Assembly (NCBI GenBank): GCA_030524425.1
Contig: JAUNGN010000010.1
Coordinates: 1-64,000 of the forward strand
DNA from: Clostridia bacterium
GTDB taxonomy: Bacteria > Bacillota > Clostridia > Lachnospirales > CAG-274
Reading direction: 5' to 3'
DNA: 64,000 bases
Positions 24,440-33,040 of this stretch are shown here, piece by piece. A program made the position numbers and the translations under genes. Each line of letters begins with the position of its first letter. Within the stretch, counting starts at the first letter, position 1. Below the pieces are notes generated by a model. That model saw only the letters and a list, made by a program, of their open reading frames with translations. It did no database searches and was not told the DNA's origin.

Positions 24440-26553
24440 TGATAGATTTAAATAATAAGGACTATTATTATAACAGAGAATTGAGCTGGCTTGAGTTTAA
24501 TATAAGAGTTCTGGAGGAGGCTGCTGAAAAAAGCCATCCTTTGCTTGAGAGATTTAACTTTTTAGCCATTACCGCATCAAATATGGACGAATTTTTTATG
24601 GTAAGAGTTGCAGGTCTTATTACTCAGGATTTTTCAGGCTCCAAAAAGACTGACCCTGCAGGCATGACTGCTAAAGAGCAGATTGAAGCCATATCCGAAA
24701 AGGTTCATGGTATTGTTCAAAGGCAGTATAATTGCCTTAACAGAACCTTGCTGCCCCTTTTAGATGAAAATAATATAAGATTTTTAAATTTCGGTGATTT
24801 AAAAAAGGAACAGAAAGATTATGTTAAAACCTACTTTAATACTACGATTTATCCTATTTTAACACCTATGGCTATTGATAATTCAAGACCTTTTCCGCTG
24901 CTTGCAAATAAGAGTCTTAATCTTATTATTGAGCTTAAGGATGAAGAAAATGGAAATAAGTTTGCCGTTGTGCAAATTCCCTCCGTTGTACCCCGAATTG
25001 TTAAGCTGCCAAGTGAAACGGGAAAGACCGAGCTTATTTTTCTTGAGGAAATTGTTACTGCTTATATTAATAAGCTTTTTAATGCAAATGAGGTTATCTC
25101 TGCATATTGCTTCAGAATAACAAGAGATGCGGACCTTGAAATTGATGAAGAAGACAGTCATGATTTGCTTTCTGAAATTGAGGATTCCATCAAACAGAGA
25201 AAGTGGGGGGCTCCCGTAAGGCTTGAGGTGGATAAGGAGATTTGCAGGAACTCCTTTGACTTTCTTAAGGAACGGCTTGAAATTAAAGAACATGAAGTAT
25301 ATATGATACCTAATGTAATTGACCTGACCGTATGGTTTTCTCTTGGGGGAATTGTTGAAAGGCCTGACCTTTGCAATGAGCCTATGCCCCCTGTGCCCGT
25401 AATTGAGTTTGAGGATAAAGATATGTTTCAGGTTATTAAGGAAAAGGATGTACTTATGCATCATCCGTATCAATCCTTTGAGCCTGTTGTTAATTTTGTT
25501 AAAAATGCTGCCAAGGACCCTAATGTTCTTGCCATAAAGCAGACGCTTTACAGAGTTTCAAGCAATTCACCTATAATTAAGGCCCTTATTGAGGCAGCGG
25601 AAAACGGCAAGCAAGTAACGGTTTTGGTTGAGCTTAAGGCAAGGTTTGATGAGGAAAATAACATTAACTGGGCTAAGAAGCTTGAAAAAGCAGGATGTCA
25701 TGTCATTTACGGTCTTGTAGGCTTAAAAACTCACTGCAAGCTGTGTCTTGTTGTAAGACGTGAGGAAGAGGGCATTGTAAGATATTGTCATTTGGGCACA
25801 GGCAACTACAATGACAAGACTGCAAAGCTTTATACGGATATGGGCTTGTTTACCTGCAAGGAAACCATAGGCTCTGATGTTTCTGCCATATTTAATTGTC
25901 TTTCAGGCTATTCAAAGTATCCTAAATGGAATAAGATTGCCGCAGCACCAACTGATCTTAGAGAAATGTTTATTAAAAACATTGAAAGAGAGGAAAGAAA
26001 TGCCCTTGATGGCAAGCCTGCAAAAATTATTGCAAAAATGAATTCACTTGTGGATACAGGTATTATTAAGGCTCTTTACAGAGCAAGCATGGCAGGGGTT
26101 AAAATTGAGCTTATTGTAAGAGGTATATGCTGCTTAAAGACCGGTATTCCTACTGTGAGCGATAATATAACAGTAAGAAGTATTGTAGGCAGATTTCTTG
26201 AGCACAGCAGAATTTATTATTTTGAAAACAACGGTATGCCGGAGATATATCTTGCTTCTGCCGACTGGATGAACAGAAATCTTGACAGAAGAGTTGAGGT
26301 TGCATTTCCTATTGAAAATGAGGAGCTTAAAAAGAAAGTAACGGATATAATTGATATCACGTTAAGAGATAACTTAAAGGCTAAAATTCAGCAGCCTGAC
26401 GGCAGTTACAAGCCTGTAGACAAGAGAGGAGCAAAAGAGCTTTTGTCAAGTCAGATGGAATTTTACAGACTTGCCAAGTCAGAGTATGACAGCTTTAAAA
26501 AAATAAGCAAAGAGGATATTTTTGTGCCTGTCAAGGCAGAGGAGGTTAAATAA
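24439..26553 (+). CDS. ppk1: Polyphosphate kinase 1
   Basis: A 704-residue enzyme that reversibly makes polyphosphate from ATP. The N-terminal domain begins YYYNRELSWLEFNIRVLEEA. The catalytic domains carry HHPYQSFEPVVNFV, the autophosphorylated His region VGLKTHCKLCLVVRREE and YCHLGTGNYNDKTAKLYTDMGL. A second His-bearing HSRIYYFENNG is near the end. AAAGGAG lies 9 bp before ATG 24439; an upstream GTG (24436) is possible. It is paired with ppx. Confidence 0.95.
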   Translation: MIDLNNKDYYYNRELSWLEFNIRVLEEAAEKSHPLLERFNFLAITASNMDEFFMVRVAGLITQDFSGSKKTDPAGMTAKEQIEAISEKVHGIVQRQYNCLNRTLLPLLDENNIRFLNFGDLKKEQKDYVKTYFNTTIYPILTPMAIDNSRPFPLLANKSLNLIIELKDEENGNKFAVVQIPSVVPRIVKLPSETGKTELIFLEEIVTAYINKLFNANEVISAYCFRITRDADLEIDEEDSHDLLSEIEDSIKQRKWGAPVRLEVDKEICRNSFDFLKERLEIKEHEVYMIPNVIDLTVWFSLGGIVERPDLCNEPMPPVPVIEFEDKDMFQVIKEKDVLMHHPYQSFEPVVNFVKNAAKDPNVLAIKQTLYRVSSNSPIIKALIEAAENGKQVTVLVELKARFDEENNINWAKKLEKAGCHVIYGLVGLKTHCKLCLVVRREEEGIVRYCHLGTGNYNDKTAKLYTDMGLFTCKETIGSDVSAIFNCLSGYSKYPKWNKIAAAPTDLREMFIKNIEREERNALDGKPAKIIAKMNSLVDTGIIKALYRASMAGVKIELIVRGICCLKTGIPTVSDNITVRSIVGRFLEHSRIYYFENNGMPEIYLASADWMNRNLDRRVEVAFPIENEELKKKVTDIIDITLRDNLKAKIQQPDGSYKPVDKRGAKELLSSQMEFYRLAKSEYDSFKKISKEDIFVPVKAEEVK

Positions 26554-26634
26554 AAACTGCTTTAAGTATAATGCCGTGACTTTAACTGACAACATTTAAT
26601 TTATTGTGAAGCTGAAATTAATAATTATTAAAAT

Positions 26635-26673
26635 AGAGTGTATTGCATCATATAATCCTGCAATACACTCTTT
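26635..26673. terminator. Bidirectional terminator between ppk1 and the phage-like operon
   Basis: AGAGTGTATTGCA at 26635-26647 and TGCAATACACTCT at 26659-26671 form a perfect 13-bp stem followed by Ts. Confidence 0.85.
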
Positions 26674-26686
26674 AAATTGAATTTTT

Positions 26687-27319
26687 TTAATATGTTCCGT
26701 CGCATCCGCTTAGTGCTCTTATGAGTATTTCACTAAGTTCTTCAAGTACGTCATTACAGTTAGCCTCTGTTATGTTTTGAGTAACACCTCCTAAGTTGAT
26801 ATTTATATTTGAGCCTGCCTTGGAGCTGTAATTTTGAGTTGTACTGTCACTTTTTGAAATGTTGTCCACAAAGCTGTAAATTTCTTTGAAATCACTGATG
26901 CTGTGGATAAAATTTGAATTATCAACGGAGTTATTATGATTATCCGCAAAGTTTTCAGACTTATCCACAAAATTACTGTAAAAGTCCCCATAGCTTGCAG
27001 TAGTACTGGTATTTCCGCTGTGGACAACTTTAAGGAATGAATTTTCCATATTATTATATAATTCTTCTGTATTATTGATATTTTCTAATACTTCACGGGA
27101 ATTATACATATTATTTACATTATCGATTTTAGAGTAAAGGTTATCCACATATTCACATAAATTTCTTGTTGAGTTGAGTATATTGGTTTCTTTATTCACA
27201 TAGTTATTCACTGATAATGCTGATAAAGAACTGCCGGCTTCTGTTAATTTAAGTATGGGAGCAGTGCTTATGCTGTTTATTTTGTTTATTGTATTTATAA
27301 TTTCCGCTATGTTATTCAT
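26687..27319 (-). CDS. Small Asn-rich protein with tape-measure-like C-terminus (phage-like operon)
   Basis: A 210-residue, Asn- and Ser-rich, mostly polar protein with no signal or membrane segment. The C-terminal 40 residues (NINLGGVTQNITEANCNDVLEELSEILIRALSG) resemble the tail end of phage tail tape-measure proteins, but the long coiled body is absent; the match is tentative. Short V-D-N/K words recur. AGGAGGT precedes the ATG, 12 bp after the XkdP-like gene, so it is the last gene of the operon. The gene body also carries a DnaA-box cluster. Confidence 0.5.
   Translation of the reverse strand: MNNIAEIINTINKINSISTAPILKLTEAGSSLSALSVNNYVNKETNILNSTRNLCEYVDNLYSKIDNVNNMYNSREVLENINNTEELYNNMENSFLKVVHSGNTSTTASYGDFYSNFVDKSENFADNHNNSVDNSNFIHSISDFKEIYSFVDNISKSDSTTQNYSSKAGSNININLGGVTQNITEANCNDVLEELSEILIRALSGCDGTY
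26862..27200. other. Cluster of seven DnaA-box-like 9-mers inside a coding region
   Basis: Boxes seen: TTGTCCACA 26862-26870; TTATCCACA on the minus strand 26902-26910; TTATCCGCA 26940-26948; TTATCCACA 26961-26969; TTGTCCACA on the minus strand 27019-27027; TTATCCACA 27141-27149; TTATTCACA 27192-27200. Three are perfect consensus. They occur in both orientations and encode different residues (V-D-N/K in one, I-H-S or V-H-S in the other), so a protein repeat alone does not explain them. A very AT-rich stretch lies between the fifth and sixth boxes (about 27050-27080). Confidence 0.55.
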
Positions 27320-27331
27320 TTTTTTTACCTC

Positions 27332-27967
27332 CTATGGCAATATTATTGTTGTGCCGGTATATAATTTATCAGGATTTGAAATTACATTTTTATTTGCGTT
27401 GTAAATATCCTGCCATTTACTTCCGTCACCATATATGGACTTTGCTATTTTCCAAAGACTGTCACCTGATTTTACGGTATATTGGGTATTTTTTGCAGTT
27501 TGTGTATTATTAACTGATGTTACGGTGGTTTCAGATGAATAGAATTTTGCACCGTAGGCTTCATATTCCCTTAGCTTTATATCAATAGCCAAATCATAGC
27601 CGTTTTCAGCCGATTCCGTAAAAGTAAGCTCTTCAATTACCGCATATATTCCCGTGTAATTAAATACTTTTGTTCCTTTTGTTCTGGTTATTACAAAGGC
27701 TATGATTTCATTTTCATTTTTAAGGCTTTCTATAGCGTCTTTATAATAATCACTGCTCTGATACTCATTATTGCTGTAATTTGCAAAAGGATAACTGCTG
27801 TTGGGTATAAGGGCTTTAAAGGATATGGTTTTAAGCCGCGGGGATTTTAATATGTTAATCTCCTTTCCTTCTGCTATACTTATTGTTTTGTTTGATGAAC
27901 CTATGCCTATTGTGACCTTTGATGGGGCAACAGGCAGTTTAATTTCTCCTAAATAAAAATCGTACAT
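27332..27967 (-). CDS. XkdP-like phage tail protein with C-terminal LysM domain
   Basis: A 211-residue protein. The N-terminal part (MYDFYLGEIKLPVAPSKVTIGIGSSNKTISIAEGKEINILKSPRLKTISFKALIP) matches the layout of XkdP of the PBSX prophage and relatives, which sit at the base of contractile tails. A LysM domain closes the protein (about 163-211; YTVKSGDSLWKIAKSIYGDGSKWQDIYNANK). No other tail gene follows in the usual xkd order. AAGGAG precedes the ATG. Confidence 0.78.
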   Translation of the reverse strand: MYDFYLGEIKLPVAPSKVTIGIGSSNKTISIAEGKEINILKSPRLKTISFKALIPNSSYPFANYSNNEYQSSDYYKDAIESLKNENEIIAFVITRTKGTKVFNYTGIYAVIEELTFTESAENGYDLAIDIKLREYEAYGAKFYSSETTVTSVNNTQTAKNTQYTVKSGDSLWKIAKSIYGDGSKWQDIYNANKNVISNPDKLYTGTTIILP

Positions 27968-28019
27968 ATAATTTTCTCCTTTCGTTAATTATTTGATTAT
28001 GCATTTTTTTAATTGTAAT

Positions 28020-29873
28020 TTAAATAACTTCTTTCAAAACAAGGTTTTTTAATCCCTTTTCCGCACTAAGGCCTATTATCTGGCAGGGACTTTCAATAAG
28101 GTTTGTAATACTTTCTCTGTTATCAATAAATACAGGTGCATACAGATTATAGCGGCTTGAAAGGGTATTGATAATATCAATCCCGCAGTTTGTTTTCATT
28201 GCCGAATTTAAGTCCTTATAGGGCACTCCCTTTACCATGGGGATACAGCAGTCCTCTATATTGCCGTTTATAAGTTTTTTAAAAAGCTTAAATTTTACTA
28301 TACTGAAATGGGAGTTAATTTCCTTTTCAATATACTCTGCCTTTAAACTCATAAGTCTGTGTATGTCTTTAAGTCTTTTTTCTTCGTCTTTAAGCTCCTT
28401 TTTAAGTTTTTTTTCTTCGGAAATATTTTTATTGATCCGTTTTAATATTCTTTGGTTTTGTTCAAATTTAAATTTTTTTATGTTAAGTATGTTAATCCTT
28501 TCACACCACTTATCATATTCTTCTCTGAGTTTTTCCTTTTCTGAATGCTTAAGCTTTTCAAGCTCCCCTTCAAGAAGGAGGTACTCCAGGTCAGGCTCAA
28601 ATTCCTTAATTTTAATAGCCTTGTATTCTTCAAGCCTTTTATTGTATTCTTTAAGCTCCCTTTCTGTTCTTAAAATATGGGAATTTATACCTTCTATATA
28701 GTTTTCAAGTTCTTTTTTTTCGTCCTTAAGTTTTAATAAACTGCTTTGTGCTTTTTTTATACTGCTTTCTTTGTTTCTGTTAAATTCTGCAATTTTTTCA
28801 ACCCTTTTTTCTCCTGTAAGGTGTCTGCCGCAAAGCGGACAAATAAGCTTTGATTCGTCAAGTACACTTTTTTCAAGTTCAATAATAAGTTTAGCAGTGT
28901 TTTCTATATTATTTTTTACTTCCGGCAGATGTTCTTTTGATGCTGAAAGCCTTTCTGCATAGACTGTTTTATCACTTTCAAGAGAGGCAATTTTTATTTC
29001 TGATTTATGTATTTTGTTAAGTTTATCTTTGTGTTGTGCCTGATATTTTATATTAAAGCTTTCTCTTATTTCATACATTCTTTTTCCTATAAATTCATAT
29101 CTTAATTCCTTTGTATTATATTCCTTTCTTCCAAGTATTGTTTCCTTTAAAGATTCCAGTTTTTCCTTTGCTTCTTTTAAGTCTGCGTCAAGAGCCGAAA
29201 AGTCATCATATTCTATACTTTTTTTTAATTCCTCTCTTTTTATCGGCAGAGTATCAAGAGTGTTTCTTATTGCTGTTATTTTATCTGTTATGGATTTGTG
29301 TAAAGGGTCATAGCCGTATTTGTCAGCTTCTGCTGCAAGGGCAGTGTCACTCAGGGCGGTGAAGGGCGTATTATTACATAGCTCCATAAGCAACTTTCTT
29401 GCTTCCTGCCAATTCATACTACAGAAATAATCTGTATTTGTAAGCATTTTAAAAATATCTTCTCTTATAATTTCGGATATTCTGCTTCTGTATTTGCTTT
29501 GGCTTACATTTACGCCGTTTATTTTGTAGTAATGCTCGTTTCCTTTGTATTTTCTGCTGTTTTTACCGTTATTTTGCCATTTATCGCTTATGCCTGCCGT
29601 AAGGTTTAATATTTTGCCGTCAATGTCCAGGGTAATATCAGCTTCATGGTCAAGGTCAGGTATTTCCTCGCCTTTTAAGTTTAAGGTTTTTATTGCAAAT
29701 TCACTTCTGTTTTTGCTGTCGCAGTTAAAGAGGGCATACATAAAGCCATCAAAAATTGTGGTTTTACCAATACCGTTGTCACCATATAATATAGAGCTGC
29801 CATTAAAATCAAGAGATATGTGTTCAATAGACTTAAAATTTTTAAGTGTAATGTTTTTTAGCTTTATTATCAT
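28020..29873 (-). CDS. Rad50/SMC-like AAA ATPase of phage type
   Basis: A 617-residue ABC-type ATPase with Walker A GDNGIGKTT (residues about 31-39), two long coiled coils (about 190-340 and 365-520) and a hook-like CPLCGRHL at about residue 350. A C-terminal Walker-B-like APVFIDNRESI completes it. The size and the DNRES motif match ATP-binding proteins that clostridial phages encode near recombination genes. It probably acts on DNA ends, with or without a nuclease partner; no partner is in this operon. It leads the operon and has the shared promoter element 47 bp upstream. Confidence 0.8.
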   Translation of the reverse strand: MIIKLKNITLKNFKSIEHISLDFNGSSILYGDNGIGKTTIFDGFMYALFNCDSKNRSEFAIKTLNLKGEEIPDLDHEADITLDIDGKILNLTAGISDKWQNNGKNSRKYKGNEHYYKINGVNVSQSKYRSRISEIIREDIFKMLTNTDYFCSMNWQEARKLLMELCNNTPFTALSDTALAAEADKYGYDPLHKSITDKITAIRNTLDTLPIKREELKKSIEYDDFSALDADLKEAKEKLESLKETILGRKEYNTKELRYEFIGKRMYEIRESFNIKYQAQHKDKLNKIHKSEIKIASLESDKTVYAERLSASKEHLPEVKNNIENTAKLIIELEKSVLDESKLICPLCGRHLTGEKRVEKIAEFNRNKESSIKKAQSSLLKLKDEKKELENYIEGINSHILRTERELKEYNKRLEEYKAIKIKEFEPDLEYLLLEGELEKLKHSEKEKLREEYDKWCERINILNIKKFKFEQNQRILKRINKNISEEKKLKKELKDEEKRLKDIHRLMSLKAEYIEKEINSHFSIVKFKLFKKLINGNIEDCCIPMVKGVPYKDLNSAMKTNCGIDIINTLSSRYNLYAPVFIDNRESITNLIESPCQIIGLSAEKGLKNLVLKEVI

Positions 29874-29903
29874 ATAATTAACCTCCTTTGTGAGTTTAAA
29901 GAG

Positions 29904-29936
29904 AGCATATCATGAATTAAGTGACAAAGTGTGACA
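29904..29936 (-). promoter_or_regulatory. Shared regulon promoter, site 3 (upstream of phage ATPase operon)
   Basis: On the minus strand TGTCACACTTTGTCAC (plus 29921-29936) is followed after exactly 11 bp by TATGCT (plus 29904-29909), preceded by a TG. The 16-mer is identical to site 2 and one base different from site 1. Confidence 0.8.
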
Positions 29937-29958
29937 TTTATATTAAAGTATAAAAATA

Positions 29959-29987
29959 TTGTGTATTTTGTCTTATTATGTTATAAT
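29959..29987 (+). promoter_or_regulatory. nfeD operon promoter
   Basis: TTGTGT at 29959-29964 and TATAAT at 29982-29987 with a 17-bp spacer. It is divergent from the site 3 promoter, whose element ends 23 bp away. Confidence 0.65.
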
Positions 29988-30009
29988 AATTTATGTGAGG
30001 AGGGATATA

Positions 30010-30435
30010 ATGAATATAACTGTAATGTGGCTTGCTCTTGCCATAATATTATTTATTATTGAGGCTGCAACTGTAGGTATGGTATGTATGTGGTTTGGTA
30101 TTGGAGCTGTAGTTTCAATGCTGTGTTCATTTTTTATAACCAATGTGTACATACAATGGGCAATATTTATTGTGGCTGCGGTTGTTATGCTGGTTTTATT
30201 AAGACCGCTGGCAAAGGAGGCAATTTCAAAAAACAGTGAAAAGACTAATGTTTCTGCTTTAATTGGAAGGACGGCTTTTTTAACCGATGATATTAATGAG
30301 GAAAGCCACGGAAGAGTAAAGCTTGGTGATATTAGCTGGATAGCTGTTTCATCACAGGGAGAAACCATTAAAAAAGGTGAAAAGGTAAAGATTGTTTTAG
30401 TTAAGGGCAACAAGCTTGTTGTCGAAAAAGTTTAA
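30010..30435 (+). CDS. NfeD-family membrane protein
   Basis: A 141-residue protein with three membrane spans (about 1-75) and a C-terminal OB-like beta domain (about 80-141; ALIGRTAFLTDDINEESHGRVKLGDISWIA). NfeD proteins are genetically tied to SPFH/stomatin proteins, and the next gene, 12 bp away, is one; together they probably organise membrane microdomains. The start at 30010 follows GAGGAGGG. The open frame upstream has no binding site and crosses the promoter. Confidence 0.85.
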   Translation: MNITVMWLALAIILFIIEAATVGMVCMWFGIGAVVSMLCSFFITNVYIQWAIFIVAAVVMLVLLRPLAKEAISKNSEKTNVSALIGRTAFLTDDINEESHGRVKLGDISWIAVSSQGETIKKGEKVKIVLVKGNKLVVEKV

Positions 30436-30447
30436 GGGGGTTTATTT

Positions 30448-31365
30448 ATGCCGTTTATTATTGCATTAATTATTATTGTTATAGCTGTTGCAGGTTCAAG
30501 TATAAGGATTGTACCTCAGGCAAGAGCTTATGTTGTTGAATTTTTAGGTGCCTACAAGGCAACATGGAATACAGGCTTGTATTTTAAAATTCCTTTTTTT
30601 GAAAGGATTGCAAGAAATGTTAATTTAAAGGAGCAGGTTATTGACTTCCCGCCCCAGCCTGTTATTACAAAGGATAATGTAACCATGCAGATTGACACTG
30701 TTATTTTCTTTCAAATAACAGACCCTAAGCTTTACTGCTATGGTGTTGAAAATCCTATAAGTGCCATTGAAAATTTAACATCAACCACTTTGAGAAATAT
30801 TATCGGTGATATGGAGCTTGATGAAACTCTTACTTCAAGAGAGGTTATTAATGCTAAAATGGGTACATCTCTTGATGAGGCAACTGACCCATGGGGTATT
30901 AAGGTAAACAGAGTAGAGCTTAAAAACATTATGCCTCCCGCAGCTATTCAGGAATCAATGGAAAAACAGATGAAGGCTGAGAGAGAAAGACGAGAGGCTA
31001 TACTTATAGCAGAGGGTGAAAAGAAGTCTACTATCCTTGTTGCAGAGGGTAAAAAGCAGTCAGCCATACTTGAGGCAGAGGCTGAAAAGCAGGCTGCAAT
31101 ATTAAGAGCAGAGGCTGAAAAAGAGAGAAAAATCAGAGAGGCCGAGGGCCAGGCTGAGGCTATCAGAAAGGTACAGGAGGCTAATGCTCAGGGTATTAAA
31201 ATGCTTAAGGAGGCAGGTGCTGATGAAAGCGTGCTTACATTAAAAAGTCTTGAGGCACTTGGCAGGATGGCTGACGGTCAGGCTACAAAGATTGTTGTGC
31301 CCAGCGATATCCAGGGTATTGCAGGTCTTGCGGCAACATTAAAGGAAGTTATGAATAATAAGTAA
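30448..31365 (+). CDS. SPFH/band 7 (stomatin-like, QmcA-type) membrane protein
   Basis: A 305-residue protein with an N-terminal membrane anchor (PFIIALIIIVIAVAGSSIRIV). An SPFH/band 7 domain (about 25-180; VPQARAYVVEFLGAYKATWNTGLYFKIPFFERIA) is followed by an Ala/Glu-rich coiled coil (about 175-255, repeats of AEGEKKSTILVAEGKKQ type). It is a membrane scaffold of the stomatin class. It is in operon with nfeD and the AIM24-type gene. Confidence 0.9.
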   Translation: MPFIIALIIIVIAVAGSSIRIVPQARAYVVEFLGAYKATWNTGLYFKIPFFERIARNVNLKEQVIDFPPQPVITKDNVTMQIDTVIFFQITDPKLYCYGVENPISAIENLTSTTLRNIIGDMELDETLTSREVINAKMGTSLDEATDPWGIKVNRVELKNIMPPAAIQESMEKQMKAERERREAILIAEGEKKSTILVAEGKKQSAILEAEAEKQAAILRAEAEKERKIREAEGQAEAIRKVQEANAQGIKMLKEAGADESVLTLKSLEALGRMADGQATKIVVPSDIQGIAGLAATLKEVMNNK

Positions 31366-31383
31366 TGTTAAAAGGAGTTTTTT

Positions 31384-32064
31384 ATGAGATATAATATTGT
31401 TGGCACCACAGTACCTGCCGTTGAGCTTGAGCTTACAAGGGGAGAAGAAGTGTTTTCTCAAAGAGGCGGTCTTGCTTGGATGACAGAAGGTATGGATATG
31501 TCTACTAATGCAAAGGGCGGCTTGTTAAAGGGAATCGGCAGGGTTTTTGCCGGCGAATCCCTTTTTATGGTTACATATAAGTGTCAGGCTGATAATGCAA
31601 AAATTACATTTGCGTCAACAGTACCGGGATCTATTATGCCTGTTGATGTTTCTTCAAGAGAATATATTATACAAAAGGGTGCCTTTCTTGCCGCTCAGAC
31701 AAGTGTAGACTTAAAAACTGTTTTTACTAAAAAGCTTGGAGCAGGTTTGTTTGGCGGAGAGGGTATTATTATGCAGTCAATTAAGGGGCAGGGCCACTGT
31801 TTCCTTGAAATTGACGGCGATGCTGTTGAAATGGAGCTTGCACCCGGTGAGGTGCTTAAGGTTGATACAGGCAATGTAGTTGCCTTTGAAAGTACTGTTA
31901 AATATGAGGTTGAAACCGTTAAGGGCTTAGGCAATATTTTCTTTGGAGGGGAGGGGCTTTTCCTTACAAGGCTTACAGGACCGGGAAAGATTATATTACA
32001 GACTCAAAACTTCTCTGATTTTGCAGGAAGAATTGCCGGATATATACCAAGAAGCTCATCTTAA
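31384..32064 (+). CDS. AIM24/TIGR00266 family protein
   Basis: A 226-residue beta-rich protein of the AIM24 family, recognisable from the glycine-rich repeats GGLAWMTEGMDMSTNAKGGLLKGIGRVFAGESLFMVTY and GLGNIFFGGEGLFLTRLTGPGKIILQT. Its molecular function is unknown. It lies 18 bp behind the SPFH gene; that genetic link suggests a membrane role. Confidence 0.85.
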   Translation: MRYNIVGTTVPAVELELTRGEEVFSQRGGLAWMTEGMDMSTNAKGGLLKGIGRVFAGESLFMVTYKCQADNAKITFASTVPGSIMPVDVSSREYIIQKGAFLAAQTSVDLKTVFTKKLGAGLFGGEGIIMQSIKGQGHCFLEIDGDAVEMELAPGEVLKVDTGNVVAFESTVKYEVETVKGLGNIFFGGEGLFLTRLTGPGKIILQTQNFSDFAGRIAGYIPRSSS

Positions 32065-32080
32065 TAATAAATGTTTTTTA

Positions 32081-32110
32081 GGCTGTTGCATTTTGCAGCA
32101 GCTTTTTTAT
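32081..32110 (+). terminator. Terminator of nfeD-SPFH-AIM24
   Basis: GCTGTTGCA (32082-32090) pairs with TGCAGCAGC (32094-32102, one G-T pair), followed by six Ts. Confidence 0.8.
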
Positions 32111-32132
32111 TAAAAAGTATTTGTAAAAAACC

Positions 32133-32185
32133 TTGACAATCCAATATTACAAGTGTAATATATAAATATACTACAAACGTAATAT
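32133..32185 (+). promoter_or_regulatory. bla promoter with two BlaI-type operators
   Basis: TTGACA at 32133-32138 and TAATAT at 32156-32161 (17-bp spacer). A perfect palindrome ATATTACA-AG-TGTAATAT (32144-32161) covers the spacer and -10. A second, imperfect copy, ATACTACA-AA-CGTAATAT, lies at 32168-32185. TACA-N2-TGTA is the core of BlaI/MecI operators, and the same palindrome lies before blaI. Confidence 0.85.
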
Positions 32186-32208
32186 TAAATTTTAAAGGAG
32201 TGTTTTTT

Positions 32209-33024
32209 ATGAAAAAAATTTTTGCAGCTATTATTTCAGGTGTTATGCTTGCAGCGGCTTTTGGCTGCAGCAGTGCAGTCAATAATGAGCCTAAGTTAAA
32301 TATTGCAGATTACAGCTCTTCTTTTAAAGGAGTCAAGGGCTGTGCTGTATTTTATAATTATAATGACAGTACATATGATTTTTATAATGAAGAAGAATGC
32401 AGTATCAGATATTCACCTAATTCCACATTTAAAATTGTGGCAACTCTTGAAGGACTTAAATATGGTGTGGCAGAGTCTGAAAGCTCGGTCATGCACTACA
32501 ATGGTCAAAAATATCCCTTTAAAAGCTGGGAGAAAAATCTTAACCTGAAAGAGGCTTTTCAAAATTCCTGTGTATGGTATTACAGACAGCTGATTGATGG
32601 TGTCGGTCAGGAGAATATTGCGGCTGATTTAAAAAAAATAAATTATGGTAATTGTGACGTAAGCCAGTGGAAGGGAAGCGGTGCAGGTCCGACTGAGGAT
32701 ACCAATGGATTTTGGCTTGGCTCTTCTCTTGAAATATCGCCTGTTGAAATGGTTAATGTTATAGCTGATATTTTTGAGGGAAAAACAGAATATGATGATG
32801 CTCATATATCAATATTAAAAAATATTATGGAAAGTGAAGTTACCGGAGTTTATGGAAAGACGGGTACGGGAAGAGATAATTCTGCATGGTATTCGGGCTT
32901 TTATGAGGATAATGGCGGTAATATTTATTTCGCTGTTCATCTTGACAATAAAGACGGTAAAAGCATTGCCGGTGCTGATGCTAAGGCTATTGCCTGTGAT
33001 ATTATTGAAGGATACTACAGATGA
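32209..33024 (+). CDS. Class D (OXA-like) beta-lactamase, putative lipoprotein
   Basis: A 271-residue exported protein. The signal peptide ends at a Cys (AAFGC, residue 20), so it may be lipidated. Class D motifs are all present: STFK (72-75, active-site Ser), SCV (120-122), YGN (146-148) and KTGTG (217-221). It should hydrolyse beta-lactams, although spectrum cannot be judged. The start at 32209 follows AAAGGAG; an in-frame GTG lies 9 bp upstream. It has its own operator-covered promoter and precedes blaI and blaR1, whose sensor domain is related to it. Confidence 0.85.
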   Translation: MKKIFAAIISGVMLAAAFGCSSAVNNEPKLNIADYSSSFKGVKGCAVFYNYNDSTYDFYNEEECSIRYSPNSTFKIVATLEGLKYGVAESESSVMHYNGQKYPFKSWEKNLNLKEAFQNSCVWYYRQLIDGVGQENIAADLKKINYGNCDVSQWKGSGAGPTEDTNGFWLGSSLEISPVEMVNVIADIFEGKTEYDDAHISILKNIMESEVTGVYGKTGTGRDNSAWYSGFYEDNGGNIYFAVHLDNKDGKSIAGADAKAIACDIIEGYYR

Positions 33025-33040
33025 ACATAAAATTATTGTC

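Noticed and set aside
24883-25473. Long antisense reading frame inside ppk1
   Set aside because: It is an opposite-strand shadow of a certain gene, with no ribosome binding site or recognisable protein.
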